64,000 nucleotides of DNA from Symbiodinium kawagutii (taxonomy: Eukaryota; Sar; Dinophyceae; Suessiales; Symbiodiniaceae): contig VSDK01016746.1 of NCBI GenBank assembly GCA_009767595.1, positions 60,793 to 124,792 on the forward strand. Direction: 5' to 3'. Shown here in pieces: positions 22,058-32,025 of the stretch. How positions within the stretch are numbered: position 1 is the stretch's first letter; the number at the start of each line of letters is the position of its first letter. A program made the translations under genes and the position numbers. The notes beneath the pieces are model-generated. The model was not told the DNA's origin and made no database searches. It saw only the letters and a program-made list of their open reading frames with translations.

Positions 22058-22172
22058 ATGGCAGTGGGTCAATGTTAACCAGCAATAATGGGGGGTAATG
22101 ACCAACCTATAATAAGGGAACCAATGGTTAATGATAGGGGAACCAGGGGTACGGGGTTTTGACCCACAGCCA
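22058..22172. mobile_element. Family C element, opposite orientation
   Basis: ATGGCAGTGGGTCAATGTTA ... GGGGTACGGGGTTTTGACCC then ACAGCC. The internal order is reversed relative to 7844-7969. Confidence 0.85.
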
Positions 22173-22290
22173 AATATATTGCTTCCACATCAGAACCAAT
22201 TTTACATCGATTTACCACCAGCCAGCAATAGCTAAGTATCAATTAAACCACCATACTAACCAGCTCAATGTTGGAGATCAAACTCAATGA

Positions 22291-22450
22291 TCATCGGAAA
22301 TAAACCCCGAACAAAGGACTTGGACGGAGCAATTTTCCATTGAATAAAGTCCCAAATCTCTTGTAAAGAAGCATCAAGGGACATTTAAGGATGGTTGGTC
22401 CCAGAATCAGCTCAGCACGGTCTTGGTGTTTTTTGCAATTCCAAACTATG
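22291..22450 (-). CDS. Minus-strand exon candidate
   Basis: The minus strand reads KKHQDRAELILGPTILKCPL, then MLLYKRFGTLFNGKLL, stopping at 22291. Plus frames have stops. Function unknown. Confidence 0.35.
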
Positions 22451-22679
22451 CCGAAAGATGGTGAAAGCATGGTTGGCCGAGTAATGGTGAAAGATGGTGC
22501 AGCACGGTTGGCCGAGTATAGGCTCACAACCTACTTTGACAAACATAAGCTGAGTTTGATTTAAATCCCGAGAGTAGGTAAACTAGACATACCTAGCGGA
22601 TTTTCCATTGACAAGGCCATCAGGTCAGTCTACCAGGGGGCAACGGACTAATTCTCAACAGCGGACCAATCAGCCCACC

Positions 22680-22805
22680 AGTCCTGCTGACCTGTCGCGG
22701 TTGCCGGCGAGGTCACTTTCTTCAGCATCGCGCACGAAGGGCCCTTGTTGCCTGGCACGGCAAACACGCGGCTTCTACGCGTGGGCAGCGTGTCAACATG
22801 GTTGG
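22680..22805. other. GC-rich coding-like stretch, strand ambiguous
   Basis: Plus frame VAVAGEVTFFSIAHEGPLLP and minus frame VFAVPGNKGPSCAMLKKVTS (the latter to an ACAG|GTCAGC donor) both have strong third-position bias. An exon is likely but the strand is not resolved. Confidence 0.35.
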
Positions 22806-23410
22806 CGGTTCCATCTTTTTGATTAATTTTCTCAGTTATTTGGTAAGTCATTGGTTTGTTGATGAGCAATAGTACATAATAGTACGGGAATTTTTGGATG
22901 TTTGGTTTATATACATTCGAGCAGAACGCTGGAATTGACCTGCGGATTTTTGGACGGGGCAACCAGCCAGTAGCCGGTAATGAAGGCTGAGAAACAATAC
23001 CATGCTGTGGCTGGCATTGAACGACGTGTGACGTGTGGAACAAGAACATCTTACAAACACCAACAGTGTTAGTAATGGTTGACCAGCTTTGCTGGTTTGA
23101 AAATTATGCAATGGATACGTTCCGAAGCATCATCAATCAACAGTCATTGGGCGTGTTGAATTCTGTCAAAGGATGTGTCAATGATCAAATGCATCACCTA
23201 CCAACAAAAAACATGTATTGTACCAGCAATAAAAATGTGTATCATATCAACCATCATCAATCGTTAGGTGTATTTGCTAGTCAACATTAATTGTTTTTGG
23301 TGTGCGCGTAGACAAAAACAAAAACAACAGCAAATAGAGACAGCAGTATGCTAACATGAACCCACAATGATTTGGTTGTTTTGTATTGAACACTGATGCT
23401 TTACTGTAAG
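22806..23410. other. No confident gene
   Basis: AT-rich stretch. Overlapping plus and minus ORFs of 85-133 codons have mixed composition and no clear splice sites. Confidence 0.35.
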
Positions 23411-23429
23411 TGTTGCCATGTTGCATTTG

Positions 23430-23660
23430 TTTGTTTCAAGAAACTTATGGCGATGGTTGCATGTTTTTTGTTGCAAGACCCGTAAACTGCATGGCTGCCA
23501 TGGCAACAGAACAGGTCCTGTGCCCGTCGTGGACACATGATAGGAATGTCCAGGTCTCAACGGGCATTCGGAAAATAAACGGTTGGCATCATCCGAATGA
23601 TATGCGGATTACAGTATTTTCCGAGAGGATGTACTCGGTGTACTCCGTGTGCAAATTGTA
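23430..23660 (+). other. Open stretch, possible exon
   Basis: Plus frame ETYGDGCMFFVARPVNCMAA, then TEQVLCPSWTHDRNVQVSTG, to TAG at 23661. Composition moderate; acceptor TTTCAAG. Function unknown. Confidence 0.25.
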
Positions 23661-23989
23661 GCGCCGTGTGCAAAATGTGCATATATGGTTGTTTTGACGT
23701 ATGTTTAAACATTTTGGAATTTGTTGATTGTTGATTTCATTTGTGTTGGTTTTTGTTTTTGGACCACATCTTGATGACTGCAACATGGTTGGTGTTAGTC
23801 ACTGGTATGAGCTTCTGATGGCCAGAGATGTCCACATGATTCCACCATCAATCACGGTACGCAGAAACAAATAATGTAATCGCATTTGCAATGCAGGAAG
23901 GATCTGTTGGTATATTCATATTATTGTTGTTTATCATCCCAACTAACCTCAATAATCATCAATAAACATCAATAACCATCCCTTGAACC

Positions 23990-24085
23990 ATGTATCATTA
24001 CAAGTGATCAACCACGTAAATCAGATATGTGAGGGATCACTTGTAATGTGGTTGATCAACCAGGGATCATTACAAGGGATCAACC
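23990..24085. repeat. Imperfect inverted repeats (ATTACAAGTGATCAACCAC)
   Basis: CATTACAAGTGATCAACCAC is followed by GGGATCACTTGTAATGTGG and a further CATTACAAGGGATCAACCAC, so arms pair in more than one register. Confidence 0.75.
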
Positions 24086-24164
24086 ACTCAACCACCATGT
24101 CTACATTTGCCGTAGAGTCCTACCATTGTGCTGCGCGCGTCCCAGGTATAATGAGGCCAGGAGA

Positions 24165-24298
24165 GTCATCCTGACACGTCTTGGCCGCCAGGATCGCAGC
24201 GTGCGGTGACGGCGCAACTGGGCCTAGCTGTGGCAGCGCCCCCGCATGACGTTCCTGGGATATCCGGAGCTGATAGTTTTTGTCCATTTCAATTTTTC
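24165..24298 (+). CDS. Terminal exon candidate
   Basis: Acceptor ATGAGGCCAG then ESHPDTSWPPGSQRAVTAQL, GLAVAAPPHDVPGISGADSF, ending TAA 24296-24298. Very GC-rich third positions. A minus ORF overlaps. Function unknown. Confidence 0.35.
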
Positions 24299-24319
24299 TA
24301 ATCACCAAGATATAGTGTC

Positions 24320-24405
24320 GGTGGTTTGGTCTTGATGTTCGCTAGTACTAACTCCAAATTGTTGGTCGACTAATATGTTTCATAGGTGTTGAAAGCACCA
24401 ACCAG
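24320..24405. mobile_element. Family A element
   Basis: CGGTGGTTTGGTCTTGATG ... GTTGAAAGCACCAACCAG (86 bp). The following bases read LAMSVLEGKFRVFSY then TAA in one phase. Confidence 0.7.
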
Positions 24406-24849
24406 TCTAGCAATGTCCGTCCTTGAAGGCAAATTTCGAGTGTTCAGCTACTAATCATTTTGACAAACACATCCCTGGCAGTGCTCAGGACGTGATTTGC
24501 TTGAGTTGTCGCGTTTGCAGATGATCAATTACACTTCAACCAAGTTGAAGAGAACGCAGCCACCAAGGCTCACGTCACTTCCAAAGCATGCCAAAAGCAC
24601 TGAGACTTGCAAGTCAATCATGGATGGTCACGAGAATGGTTGCTGACCTTCAGATCGTCAGCCTTTTGTAGTTGCAGAAAGATGCAACTGGCCCCGGGAT
24701 ATAGGCCCACATCCTCAGGGGGGAGAATCACAAGACCATGTCTCTGAAATACAGCGATATCCATGAATGAATGATTGGTCCAACCACCAATTTCGGTAAC
24801 ACACCATGTTTTTCCTGGTTGAACATCACAGCAACCGCAGTGCCACTGC

Positions 24850-25060
24850 CGTAGCGCCATGTTTCCATCTTTGCGTCGCATGGGCGTGGGATACATCGCC
24901 CGTGCCAAAGAGTTGGGACAACAAAGCCTGCTGGGCACGTTCCATAGCACGGGTGAACGCTTTGACTGCATTCTCAAAGGCGACGGTGGGAGTGGAACGG
25001 GGGGAGCAACTGGAGACCCCCGGTTGCGCAACTGGAGAGCTTGGGATACAACTCGGGTAA
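24850..25060 (+). other. Coding-like stretch, three frames open
   Basis: Two plus frames (VGYIARAKELGQQSLLGTFH and VNALTAFSKATVGVERGEQL) and one minus frame are open for 80-150 codons. An exon is plausible; no frame can be chosen. Confidence 0.3.
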
Positions 25061-25250
25061 CTATCAATCCAAAGCTAGGCTGTTGGGCTGTTGGGAGCTA
25101 TTGTTGGGTGAAAAATGTTATTGGCGCGGAGAAATCAATGTTAATGAGCTCATTGGTTATTGTTAATTAATACATTTGCATGCCCATCATTCAACACTTG
25201 GGAGGGCATATTCACCGGGGGCACCAAACCTGTGTACTGAATACATCTTT

Positions 25251-25360
25251 ATGGTGGTTTCTCTCAAAATAGAGGTACCGCAAAAAAATGTGGGTGAATT
25301 ACTCTAAAAGGTTATTAATTAATGGATGATGTGGGGGGTCCCCTATTTTGCAAAAAACTC
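25251..25360. mobile_element. Family B element
   Basis: ATGGTGGTTTCTCTCAAAAT ... GGGGTCCCCTATTTTGCAAA; about 110 bp, right terminus diverged. Confidence 0.75.
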
Positions 25361-25455
25361 TGTTGAGAATTGAAATTTAATGTGATCTTAACTATATGCA
25401 CGCCTATATTTGAACTCATGATCGACCATGATTGAACAAGAATCAACCAGGTAAG

Positions 25456-25665
25456 CATGAGGTCGAAGCCGTGCCCAGGCATGGAATGTGTGAAGGTGGA
25501 GGATGGCCACGTTGAGTCCCATGGCAGCACAGTCACCAGCCGTGGCCACCAACCTTGAGGAGGCACCGGAAAGCCAAGCGGTTAGCACGAATCCGCAGCG
25601 GTTTAGGACCAGATAGACACCTTTGGACCAAGTAGGGTTGAGCCAGATTTGGTCGTTTTTGGTTG
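25456..25665 (-). CDS. Minus-strand coding exon, about 70 codons
   Basis: The minus strand is open for over 80 codons. The best part reads VYLVLNRCGFVLTAWLSGAS, SRLVATAGDCAAMGLNVAIL, HLHTFHAWARLRPHAYL, then a CTG|GTTGAT donor. Third-position bias is strong and no plus frame is equally good. Function unknown; this is the best evidence for a minus-strand gene in 19-26 kb. Confidence 0.45.
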
Positions 25666-25814
25666 GGCATTAATGATTCCCAGATGACCTACCGTAATCA
25701 TTGTTAACCATCATTGACCATCGTTCACCAGCATGCTACAACAATGATTCACCAGTGCTGAGTATATCCAACCCTTGTCAAGCATCATCAACCATCACCA
25801 ACGGTGTTGAAAAC

Positions 25815-25973
25815 TGCTGGGCCAAGGTGCAAAGTGAAGGTTACAGAAGCCATGCAAAACTCCTACGGCACTATGCATGGTGGATGTACTGCATCTTGGC
25901 CGCAGAGATTTTTGGTGTCACGGAGCATTGGGGCACCATGATCCGATGTTGGCACGTGCTTGGAAGGACTTGA
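25815..25973 (+). other. Open stretch rich in W/H/Y, possible exon
   Basis: Plus frame NCWAKVQSEGYRSHAKLLRH, YAWWMYCILAAEIFGV, EHWGTMIRCWHVLG. A minus ORF overlaps it, so orientation is uncertain. Confidence 0.3.
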
Positions 25974-26009
25974 GCTGTCCAATCTGAGCCGGTCCGAGTC
26001 CATAGGAAT

Positions 26010-26165
26010 TTGATTGCCACCACCCGAATGACCCTCAGGGATGCGGGTTGAGTTCGGATAGCGATGAGCATTGGCGCCATGAGTTGGGAGCCGCTTGAAA
26101 GAGTACTTCCCCCAGCCATTCCTTGAACATTGCAGGGCCTGGTAGGGATCCTGGGAGATGGAAGG
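26010..26165 (-). CDS. Minus-strand exon candidate behind a strong acceptor
   Basis: On the minus strand ACCCTTCCATCTCCCAG is an excellent acceptor. All three following frames stay open for a while: SLPGPAMFKEWLGEVLFQAA, VQGMAGGSTLSSGSQLMAPM, or a 95-codon frame beginning DPYQALQCSRNGWGKYSF. An exon is likely; the frame is unresolved. Confidence 0.35.
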
Positions 26166-26963
26166 GTGTCCGGGTGCAGGAAGTCGTCATGTCGTTGATT
26201 GTTGATTGGCAATGATCCCGTGTGTTTTAACCGATGTCAACTGCAAGGTGGTACTGGTATGATGAACGACTCATATCACTAAGATTCATCAAGTATTGTG
26301 ATATATCAACCAATGAATCTATGAACTAAGTCTGGTTAGTCATGCCAATGGTTAGTCGTTTAGTATCATCATGATGAGTTGAGAATGATGATGTATCACT
26401 ATGATTCACTATGCAGTTTCGCCGATCTGTACGCCGCTAACTAGTATGACTAGTAGCGTTGACATGACGCAGTGATGCGGGTTGTTGGATTTTTTTGTTG
26501 AACCCAACAAGTACTGGCTTTTGCCATGGCAGCTACCGTATTTGCCCAGCACTAACCAGGCCGCATATGTAAATGGGTATTCGCAGTCTTGTACCTCAAT
26601 TCAAGTGCAACAGTCTGTAAACACAGCATACTATAAAGCTAAGCTACCTATTTCTTGGTGCTGTAGCTAACTACTATTTTTGCCTTTCTACAGCGAACAT
26701 AAGTGCTGTACTTAGCCAGTAGGGAAGTGCTTGACACCCCGTTGCTCACCCAATAGTCATATGCTCGTGTAAACCAATAGTTACCCAATGCCCAATGGTT
26801 GCCCCATTTTTCAGCCAAGAGGTTACACCAATAGTAACCAAATGGTTTACACTTATAATTTACAATTTATCACTTATAAGTAATCCAATAGTTACCCCAT
26901 TGCTACCTTGGAAAAGCTGCTGCACTTTTGGTAAGTAGCCGGTGTCTCAGACCCATAGGCCAC

Positions 26964-27084
26964 CATGGTGGTTTCTCAAAATAGGGGACTCCCAAATCAT
27001 ATCAAATCATTATATAAGTTGTTTAAAACATTATAGTTGTTAACGACTCTTTTTTGGGGGTTCCCTGTTTTGAGAAATCACCAT
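26964..27084. mobile_element. Family B element
   Basis: ATGGTGGTTTCTCAAAATAG ... TCCCTGTTTTGAGAAATCAC then CAT; 121 bp. A TATAG lies directly after the right end. Confidence 0.9.
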
Positions 27085-27492
27085 ATAGTTGCCCAAGGGG
27101 TCCATCTAGTCAATCATCAAACTAGTCGAGTTGTCGGCATGTTTATCCTCCCATTTTTGTGATGGTTAAGATTGACCCCTAGCCATGTGGGTATGTGCCA
27201 AAATACCCAAAACCATGGTTTCCATTCGCAAAATGATCATTAGCGGTGAGGCCCATTGGTTATTCAATTTTGGACAATTTCTACCCACCCAAAAGTGGAC
27301 ATTGATTACCCAGTTTTGGACAGTTTCTAGCAATTTGGTGAGCTATTGGTTACAATTAGTTCCCCACATAGTTACCTGCTTGTTAGTTACCTTGGTATCA
27401 AATACCCAACTAGATAGTTGTCTTTTGGTAGTTACCCAATTGTGCACATAGTTGCCCATAATTTCACCATTGCTTACCCACATAGTTCCCCA
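27085..27492. other. GGTTACC/AGTTACC-rich stretch without a gene
   Basis: Repeated AGTTACCCA, CACATAGTT and CAATTTTGGACA motifs. The 88-codon ORF 27185-27451 is repetitive and not supported. Confidence 0.4.
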
Positions 27493-27600
27493 GTTTCTAC
27501 CTTCACAAAAGCCTTCACCTTTGGACCACCGGTGCTCCTCCAGGCCACCATTGTGGATGTCCTTGGAACCATGGCCTTGCTGTCGAAGGACCAGCCGTGA
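27493..27600 (+). CDS. Terminal exon candidate
   Basis: Acceptor CACATAGTTCCCCAG then STFTKAFTFGPPVLLQATIV, DVLGTMALLSKDQP, ending TGA. Good composition. Function unknown. Confidence 0.35.
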   Translation, partial: VSTFTKAFTFGPPVLLQATIVDVLGTMALLSKDQP

Positions 27601-27978
27601 TCAATGGATGGGATGCCATGGGATCTAAGGATTGTCATAGCATACGTATTTACAATAGATGATCCCAGTTGGTGAAATGATAGATGTATTCTATTCGCAA
27701 TACAGTGCTAGATGAATACTTCATATTTCATGTTGGTTGTTGATTGAAGATGCTGAAAGATAAGTTCAGGAATCTCTTATTGTACAACATGTTTTATTGA
27801 TTATTGTTGTGGTTGTCCAGTAAACACCAGTACTTGGAAAGACTTGTGATTGTACCAAAGATGAAGCGATTGACTTGTGTCCGTAAATCATGCTGGCACT
27901 ACGGGGGCAAACTCATTCTAGATCTTGAAACCTCACTCTCCAGAGCCTACTGAAAGGTATCTCTGAGCTTTGGGTACT

Positions 27979-28157
27979 AAGTAGCAACTATCCGAAAGCC
28001 CAAAACTTGGGACCTGCTGGTAGAAACGATGATGTCAAACCATATGGAGGTGGATGACCATGCCATCATTAGTTTTGATGTTGGTGCAAGCCAGTGTGGT
28101 GAGAGCAGATCCTTGCCCTTGGGGATCGTTGCTGAATCATTTCGCCAGATCTTGTGA
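27979..28157 (+). CDS. Exon candidate upstream of the introner-interrupted gene
   Basis: Plus frame ATIRKPKTWDLLVETMMSNH, then ISFDVGASQCGESRSLPLGI. Several GT donors are possible near its end. The minus ORF over it is judged a shadow. It may belong to the gene at 28294-28897. Confidence 0.35.
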
Positions 28158-28293
28158 CTCAATGCAGCTCATGTGGCTTGATGGCACTGACATTGGTTCC
28201 TTTTCGTTGGAACCTACAGGGAAAAGTCTAACGAAGATGTGGAGCTAAAACATGGTGAATTCATGGGAATTCGACTAAAACAGTGGTTCCTGA

Positions 28294-28470
28294 TTTCTTG
28301 ATTATTCCATTGGAACTTCCCTCACGCGAATTCCCTCATGGATGCTGTACCTTGCCATGCGTATTCAGGACCCTCAGCGCCCTGGAGTCAGTGTCGAGAT
28401 GAGTCAAAGCTTTTTGGCGCCGGCCAAGGGGGGCGAGGCGTGGCGCCACAGTCAATGCTTCATGACTTAG
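28294..28470 (+). CDS. Coding exon of the gene carrying the family B intron
   Basis: Open for 58 codons: LDYSIGTSLTRIPSWMLYLA, MRIQDPQRPGVSVEMSQSFL, APAKGGEAWRH, to TAG 28468-28470. A real left edge could be the ATTCAG near 28370. A GC donor after PAKGGE would be in phase with the next exon at 28581. Function unknown. Confidence 0.4.
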   Translation, partial: FLDYSIGTSLTRIPSWMLYLAMRIQDPQRPGVSVEMSQSFLAPAKGGEAWRHSQCFMT

Positions 28471-28580
28471 ATGCTGCATGGTGCTGGTATATTTAGCAGC
28501 ATTTTCCAACAGAAAACGACTTCAATGACGTACCCTTTGGCAAACTGACCTGGTTGCGCTGAAAATGATCATATTCACAG

Positions 28581-28648
28581 GTAAAACCAGCTTTAAATGT
28601 TGTGGATGTTCTTCGCAACCAGGCGAGTTTTGCCGGAGTGCAAACGTG
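28581..28648 (+). CDS. Coding exon before the family B intron
   Basis: Acceptor ATCATATTCACAG, then VKPALNVVDVLRNQASFAGV, QT and two bases of a Trp codon (TG), ending at the GT of the family B left terminus. Completing that codon with the first base after the intron restores the frame into the next exon. Function unknown. Confidence 0.55.
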
Positions 28649-28758
28649 GTGGTTTCTCAAGCCACAGGTGGACCCCAGTTATCATCCTTTATGAACCACT
28701 AGTAGTACCAAACCAACCATCACCTTGGGGGTTCCCAGGGCCAGGTCGAAACCACCAG
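28649..28758 (+). mobile_element. Family B element forming an exact 110-nt intron
   Basis: The intron begins GTGGTTTCTCAAG and ends GTCGAAACCACCAG, the inverted termini of family B. Excising it joins a phase-2 exon end (ACG TG) to a phase-compatible exon start (G GCC ACC ATG). Length is typical of family B copies elsewhere (about 104-121 bp). This is the clearest introner-like copy in the window. Confidence 0.65.
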
Positions 28759-28897
28759 GGCCACCATGGAGGATCACTGGTGGCGGCCCCAGGTGGTGAC
28801 CCTGAGTGGCGTGGTGACCAAGTACGGTCGAGCATTGGGCTTCACCGAGGTTGGGACCCGATGGGCGAACCGAGCTCCGGGAAGATTCGGTTGCTGA
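28759..28897 (+). CDS. Coding exon after the family B intron
   Basis: Reads ATMEDHWWRPQVVTLSGVVT, KYGRALGFTEVGTRWANRAP, to TGA 28895-28897. Third positions are GC-rich. ATG 28766 is internal if the splice is real. A GT donor before the stop is possible. Function unknown. Confidence 0.5.
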
Positions 28898-28985
28898 CTG
28901 AAGCCATGTTGGTGGGTTTAACCGTGGTTAATGGTGGTGAATAATACGGGATAATCAGCAACAGTAAGGGTTCAACAACTACAAG

Positions 28986-29087
28986 CTGGTTGGTGGTTTC
29001 ATTGACATTTTTTGTTTTCTCATTTGTAGTTGTTAACAAATGGTTGGTTGACTAATGTTTTTCGTAGGGGTTGAAACCACCAACCAG
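28986..29087. mobile_element. Family A element, full length
   Basis: CTGGTTGGTGGTTTCATTGA ... GGGTTGAAACCACCAACCAG, 102 bp, with good 14-bp inverted ends. The next 31 codons in phase 0 are open (LVVCVGLPFSPAGHLPLRH). Confidence 0.95.
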
Positions 29088-29550
29088 TTGGTGGTTTGTG
29101 TTGGTTTACCATTCTCACCAGCCGGTCATTTGCCACTTCGGCATCATTTAACCGCACTATTCTTGCTTGTCATGAAATATTGGTAATTGTTATTTATCGT
29201 CAATCATTCACCGATCATTCAGCATCAACTATATTGATACCCTGAAGTTCACTAGTATTGATCACCATCAAATCATGCATTTTGCCAGTGCTAAATATCC
29301 CTGATCTCTTTCAAACATAACAAGCCATTCATGAACATCTATCATCATTACACCATCGGTTGATACCCCTGTAGTGGACATCGTTTGGCCGCCATCAACC
29401 GCCACGAGGCATCCTTCAGCCAATCCTATACCACTGTATCCAAACGTGGCACTGGGAGTTTATTTTCACAAGTTTGCTGCCAAGTTTTTAATGTAGCAAG
29501 ATTCAACTTTGTCATTTGTTGTTTAGCTTTATTCGTGCCATGTGTTTTCT

Positions 29551-29558
29551 CCCCACAG
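29551..29558 (+). promoter_or_regulatory. 3' splice acceptor in the 5' leader, probable spliced-leader addition site
   Basis: GTTTTCTCCCCACAG ends at 29558, 58 nt before the ATG of the light-harvesting gene. Dinoflagellate nuclear mRNAs receive a 22-nt spliced leader at such an AG. A cis intron in the 5' UTR is the alternative. No TATA box is seen. Confidence 0.55.
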
Positions 29559-29616
29559 ATTTTCTGCTCGGAAAGCTGTTGATAGCATTCATTTGGTACC
29601 AAACCAAATCGGCAGA

Positions 29617-30321
29617 ATGGCTTCCGCGAAGAGTCTGATTGCTGCAAGTGTCCTTGCGGTGCCATGCGTGGATGCCTTCGTGGCTCCTGGCAGCACCCAA
29701 GGTGTCTCCACCCTTCGTGGCTCTCATGCAGTGTCAGTCCAGTCTGAGTCAAGCTTCGGTGCTTATTCGGCCGTTGCTGCAACAGCTGGTGTGGCTTTGC
29801 TTGGCTTTGCTGGTGCCAAGAAAACCGTGAGCCGCAGGACTGTGGTGTGCAACTTCAGCAAGGAGTCCCAGATTGGTGCCATGGATCCTCTTGGATTCTT
29901 TGATCCCCTGGACCTGTGCAAGGATGAGGCTACCTTCAAGGACTACCGAGCCAAGGAGATCAAACATGGCCGTTTGGCCATGATGGGAGCTCTTGGAATG
30001 CTGACACAGAGCTTGGTGCAATTGCCTGGATTTGAGAATGTGCCTAAGGACGTGTCTGCAGCCACCGTGGGCAACGGACAGACAGGCTTCCTCTTGACCA
30101 TTGCCATCATTGCAGTGCTCGAAGCTGCAGTCTTTGTGCAGGATGAGAGCAAGGAACCAGGCAACTTTGGCAATCCTCTCCCTTTGGTTGGTGATGACTA
30201 CTCAGATGAGATGAGGGCCCGTGAGCTCAACAATGGGAGGATTGCGATGTTTGCCGCTATCGGCCAGATTGCCGCTGGACTTTACACCGGCAAGTCAGGC
30301 ATTGAGCAGTTTGGCGTCTAA
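29617..30321 (+). CDS. Chlorophyll a/c-binding light-harvesting protein (FCP/acpPC type), plastid-targeted
   Basis: Complete, intronless 234-residue protein. ATG 29617 is chosen because the following residues form a signal peptide; an in-frame ATG 25 codons upstream lies before the splice acceptor at 29558. Residues 1-20 are a hydrophobic signal, FVAP at 21-24 is the typical start of a peridinin-plastid transit peptide, and 52-66 form a second hydrophobic segment followed by RR. The mature part is an LHC fold: helix 1 carries the chlorophyll ligand motif EIKHGR (114-119), helix 2 spans about 157-175, and helix 3 carries ELNNGR (203-208). The family binds chlorophyll a/c and carotenoid in thylakoids to harvest light. 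No frameshift or missing ligand is seen. Whether it serves photosystem I or II cannot be told. Confidence 0.97.
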   Translation: MASAKSLIAASVLAVPCVDAFVAPGSTQGVSTLRGSHAVSVQSESSFGAYSAVAATAGVALLGFAGAKKTVSRRTVVCNFSKESQIGAMDPLGFFDPLDLCKDEATFKDYRAKEIKHGRLAMMGALGMLTQSLVQLPGFENVPKDVSAATVGNGQTGFLLTIAIIAVLEAAVFVQDESKEPGNFGNPLPLVGDDYSDEMRARELNNGRIAMFAAIGQIAAGLYTGKSGIEQFGV

Positions 30322-31106
30322 ATTGTTTTTGTATTTTTTTGTCTTTTCGAGTCAACACGTGCGGGACAACAGCGCACGTGTGGTACTCCACCGTGGTACT
30401 CCACGGGCTTATTTTCTTGGAAAGCATGTTGAGAAGTCAAATCAAGTCCAGGGAACATGGTTTCCTGGGCCCTTCAGACCCTCTAAACCTGAATGCGCAG
30501 GATCATAGAAAAGGCGGCTCTTCCTGCAAGCTCTTGCCCTACACATGGCCCAGGCAACATGAAACAAATTGCCAAGAAATTGAATGCTGATGGTTCGATG
30601 ATGGTGTGATGATGGCTGATTGACATGGAATGATGTGGATGAATATGGTCGACAACGATGGTTTCCAGCGGATACTACTGATTGTTACTGATGGTCATGT
30701 AATGGTTGCTCATGCTAGTGTATCCAAGTTTGGCACTAGACTTTACCTTCAAACATGATCTCAAGATAGTCACACTTGTGCTCATTCACACGTATTTGTA
30801 GACATGGATCAGACAACCTATATGCAAATTTAGTGGCAGTGGGTTCAGGGGTGGCTGATCGGAGGGATGAACTTCGCAAGGGGGTATCCCTTGTGCTATC
30901 AAAAAAAAGGGGGCCCGGGGAGCGAGCGAGCGCTGTTTTGAGCCTCCCAGAGCGCTGCAACCGCGAGAAGTGAGTGGTAAGTTGATGGCTATTAATAGCC
31001 ATTAAGTTGCAAGTTAATCGACCTGAGTCCTGAGTATTAATGGCTATTGGTAAGGTAGATGGCCATCAACTTGCCAATGGTCAATCAACTACTCAGGCCA
31101 TTGTAT
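30322..31106. other. 3' flank of the light-harvesting gene
   Basis: Includes a T-rich start, direct repeats of GTGGTACTCCAC near 30379-30407 and a GC-rich patch at 30900-30960 (GGGGAGCGAGCGAGCGCTG). No canonical polyadenylation signal and no convincing gene. Confidence 0.5.
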
Positions 31107-31205
31107 TACCCTCCTGGAAACTAACATGGACCCTACCAGAAGGGTATCCCAATAGGAAACTGGTCATCGAACCCCTACCTGGGAGGGTCTATGTTAGTTA
31201 TCAGC
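31107..31205. repeat. Inverted repeat, 19-bp arms
   Basis: AACTAACATGGACCCTACC near 31118 pairs with GGGAGGGTCTATGTTAGTT near 31182 (17 of 19 matches), enclosing GGGTATCCCAATAGG. Possibly another MITE-like element related to family D. Confidence 0.7.
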
Positions 31206-31752
31206 AGTGTAATGGCTATTTAGTTGCATGGTCAATGGCCATTAATAGAATGGTCGATGGTCGATGGAATCAAGCGGTGACCAGATGTGCTGGTTACTGT
31301 GTTGTCAATGGCCAATCAACAATCATCAATAACAAGTTTTTTGAGATGATAGGGGGTTGATTTGGCTTAATACCATACCAAAGATTTTCAAAAATGATTT
31401 TTTTGAGATGATAGGGGGTTGATTTGGCTTAATACCAAAGAAATCCCAAGAAGCGATCAGCCATCATGATGATACTCTGTCTACGGGGTCGGTTGGTCAG
31501 GTAGTTGCTTAGGTTGTATCCTTCGCTACTTTCAAACGCATTCCCCTTTGCGAATGTAACTATAGTGACCTCTACTGTAGTTACAAGGGTATATTCACCA
31601 AGTCAGTCATATTAGCAGTTTCTTATATATCACTTGTTTATGTGCCAGTGGATTATATACCACTTCATGATATGCCCGTTATATACATGGCTGGTACATA
31701 CCCTGGTTATAAAGTTCACAAATCATTTGATTATCTACACCATTTTGATTAT
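31206..31752. other. No confident gene; short direct repeats
   Basis: Contains a 40-bp class direct repeat (TTTTTTGAGATGATAGGGGG near 31337 and 31398) and AT-rich sequence. Confidence 0.5.
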
Positions 31753-31856
31753 ATGGGTGTTTCTCAAAATAGAGGTACCCCCAAATCATCCATTATTAAC
31801 CATTTATAGTAGTAAACCAGCCATTTTTGGGGTCCCGTATTTTGAGAAACCACTAT
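31753..31856. mobile_element. Family B element just upstream of an exon
   Basis: ATGGGTGTTTCTCAAAATAG ... CCCGTATTTTGAGAAACCAC then TAT. An exon acceptor (ATTTACCAG) follows 14 bases after the right end. Confidence 0.95.
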
Positions 31857-31870
31857 ATATCATTTACCAG

Positions 31871-31975
31871 CACTACACCCCGCATTCCTCGCGTAGCCGC
31901 CAGGTTCGAATGACCGACGCAGCTGGCAAGTTGCTGGCCACGGGGCGACACACCAAAGCGTTTCCAGCCGCGTGA
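31871..31975 (+). CDS. Terminal exon 14 bp downstream of a family B element
   Basis: Acceptor ATCATTTACCAG, then HYTPHSSRSRQVRMTDAAGK, LLATGRHTKAFPAA, ending TGA 31973-31975. Strong third-position bias. Function unknown. Confidence 0.45.
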   Translation, partial: HYTPHSSRSRQVRMTDAAGKLLATGRHTKAFPAA

Positions 31976-32025
31976 CGCGTCGCGCCACGCCTTGCTTCGC
32001 GGAGGAAAACTGGAGATCCCAACTT

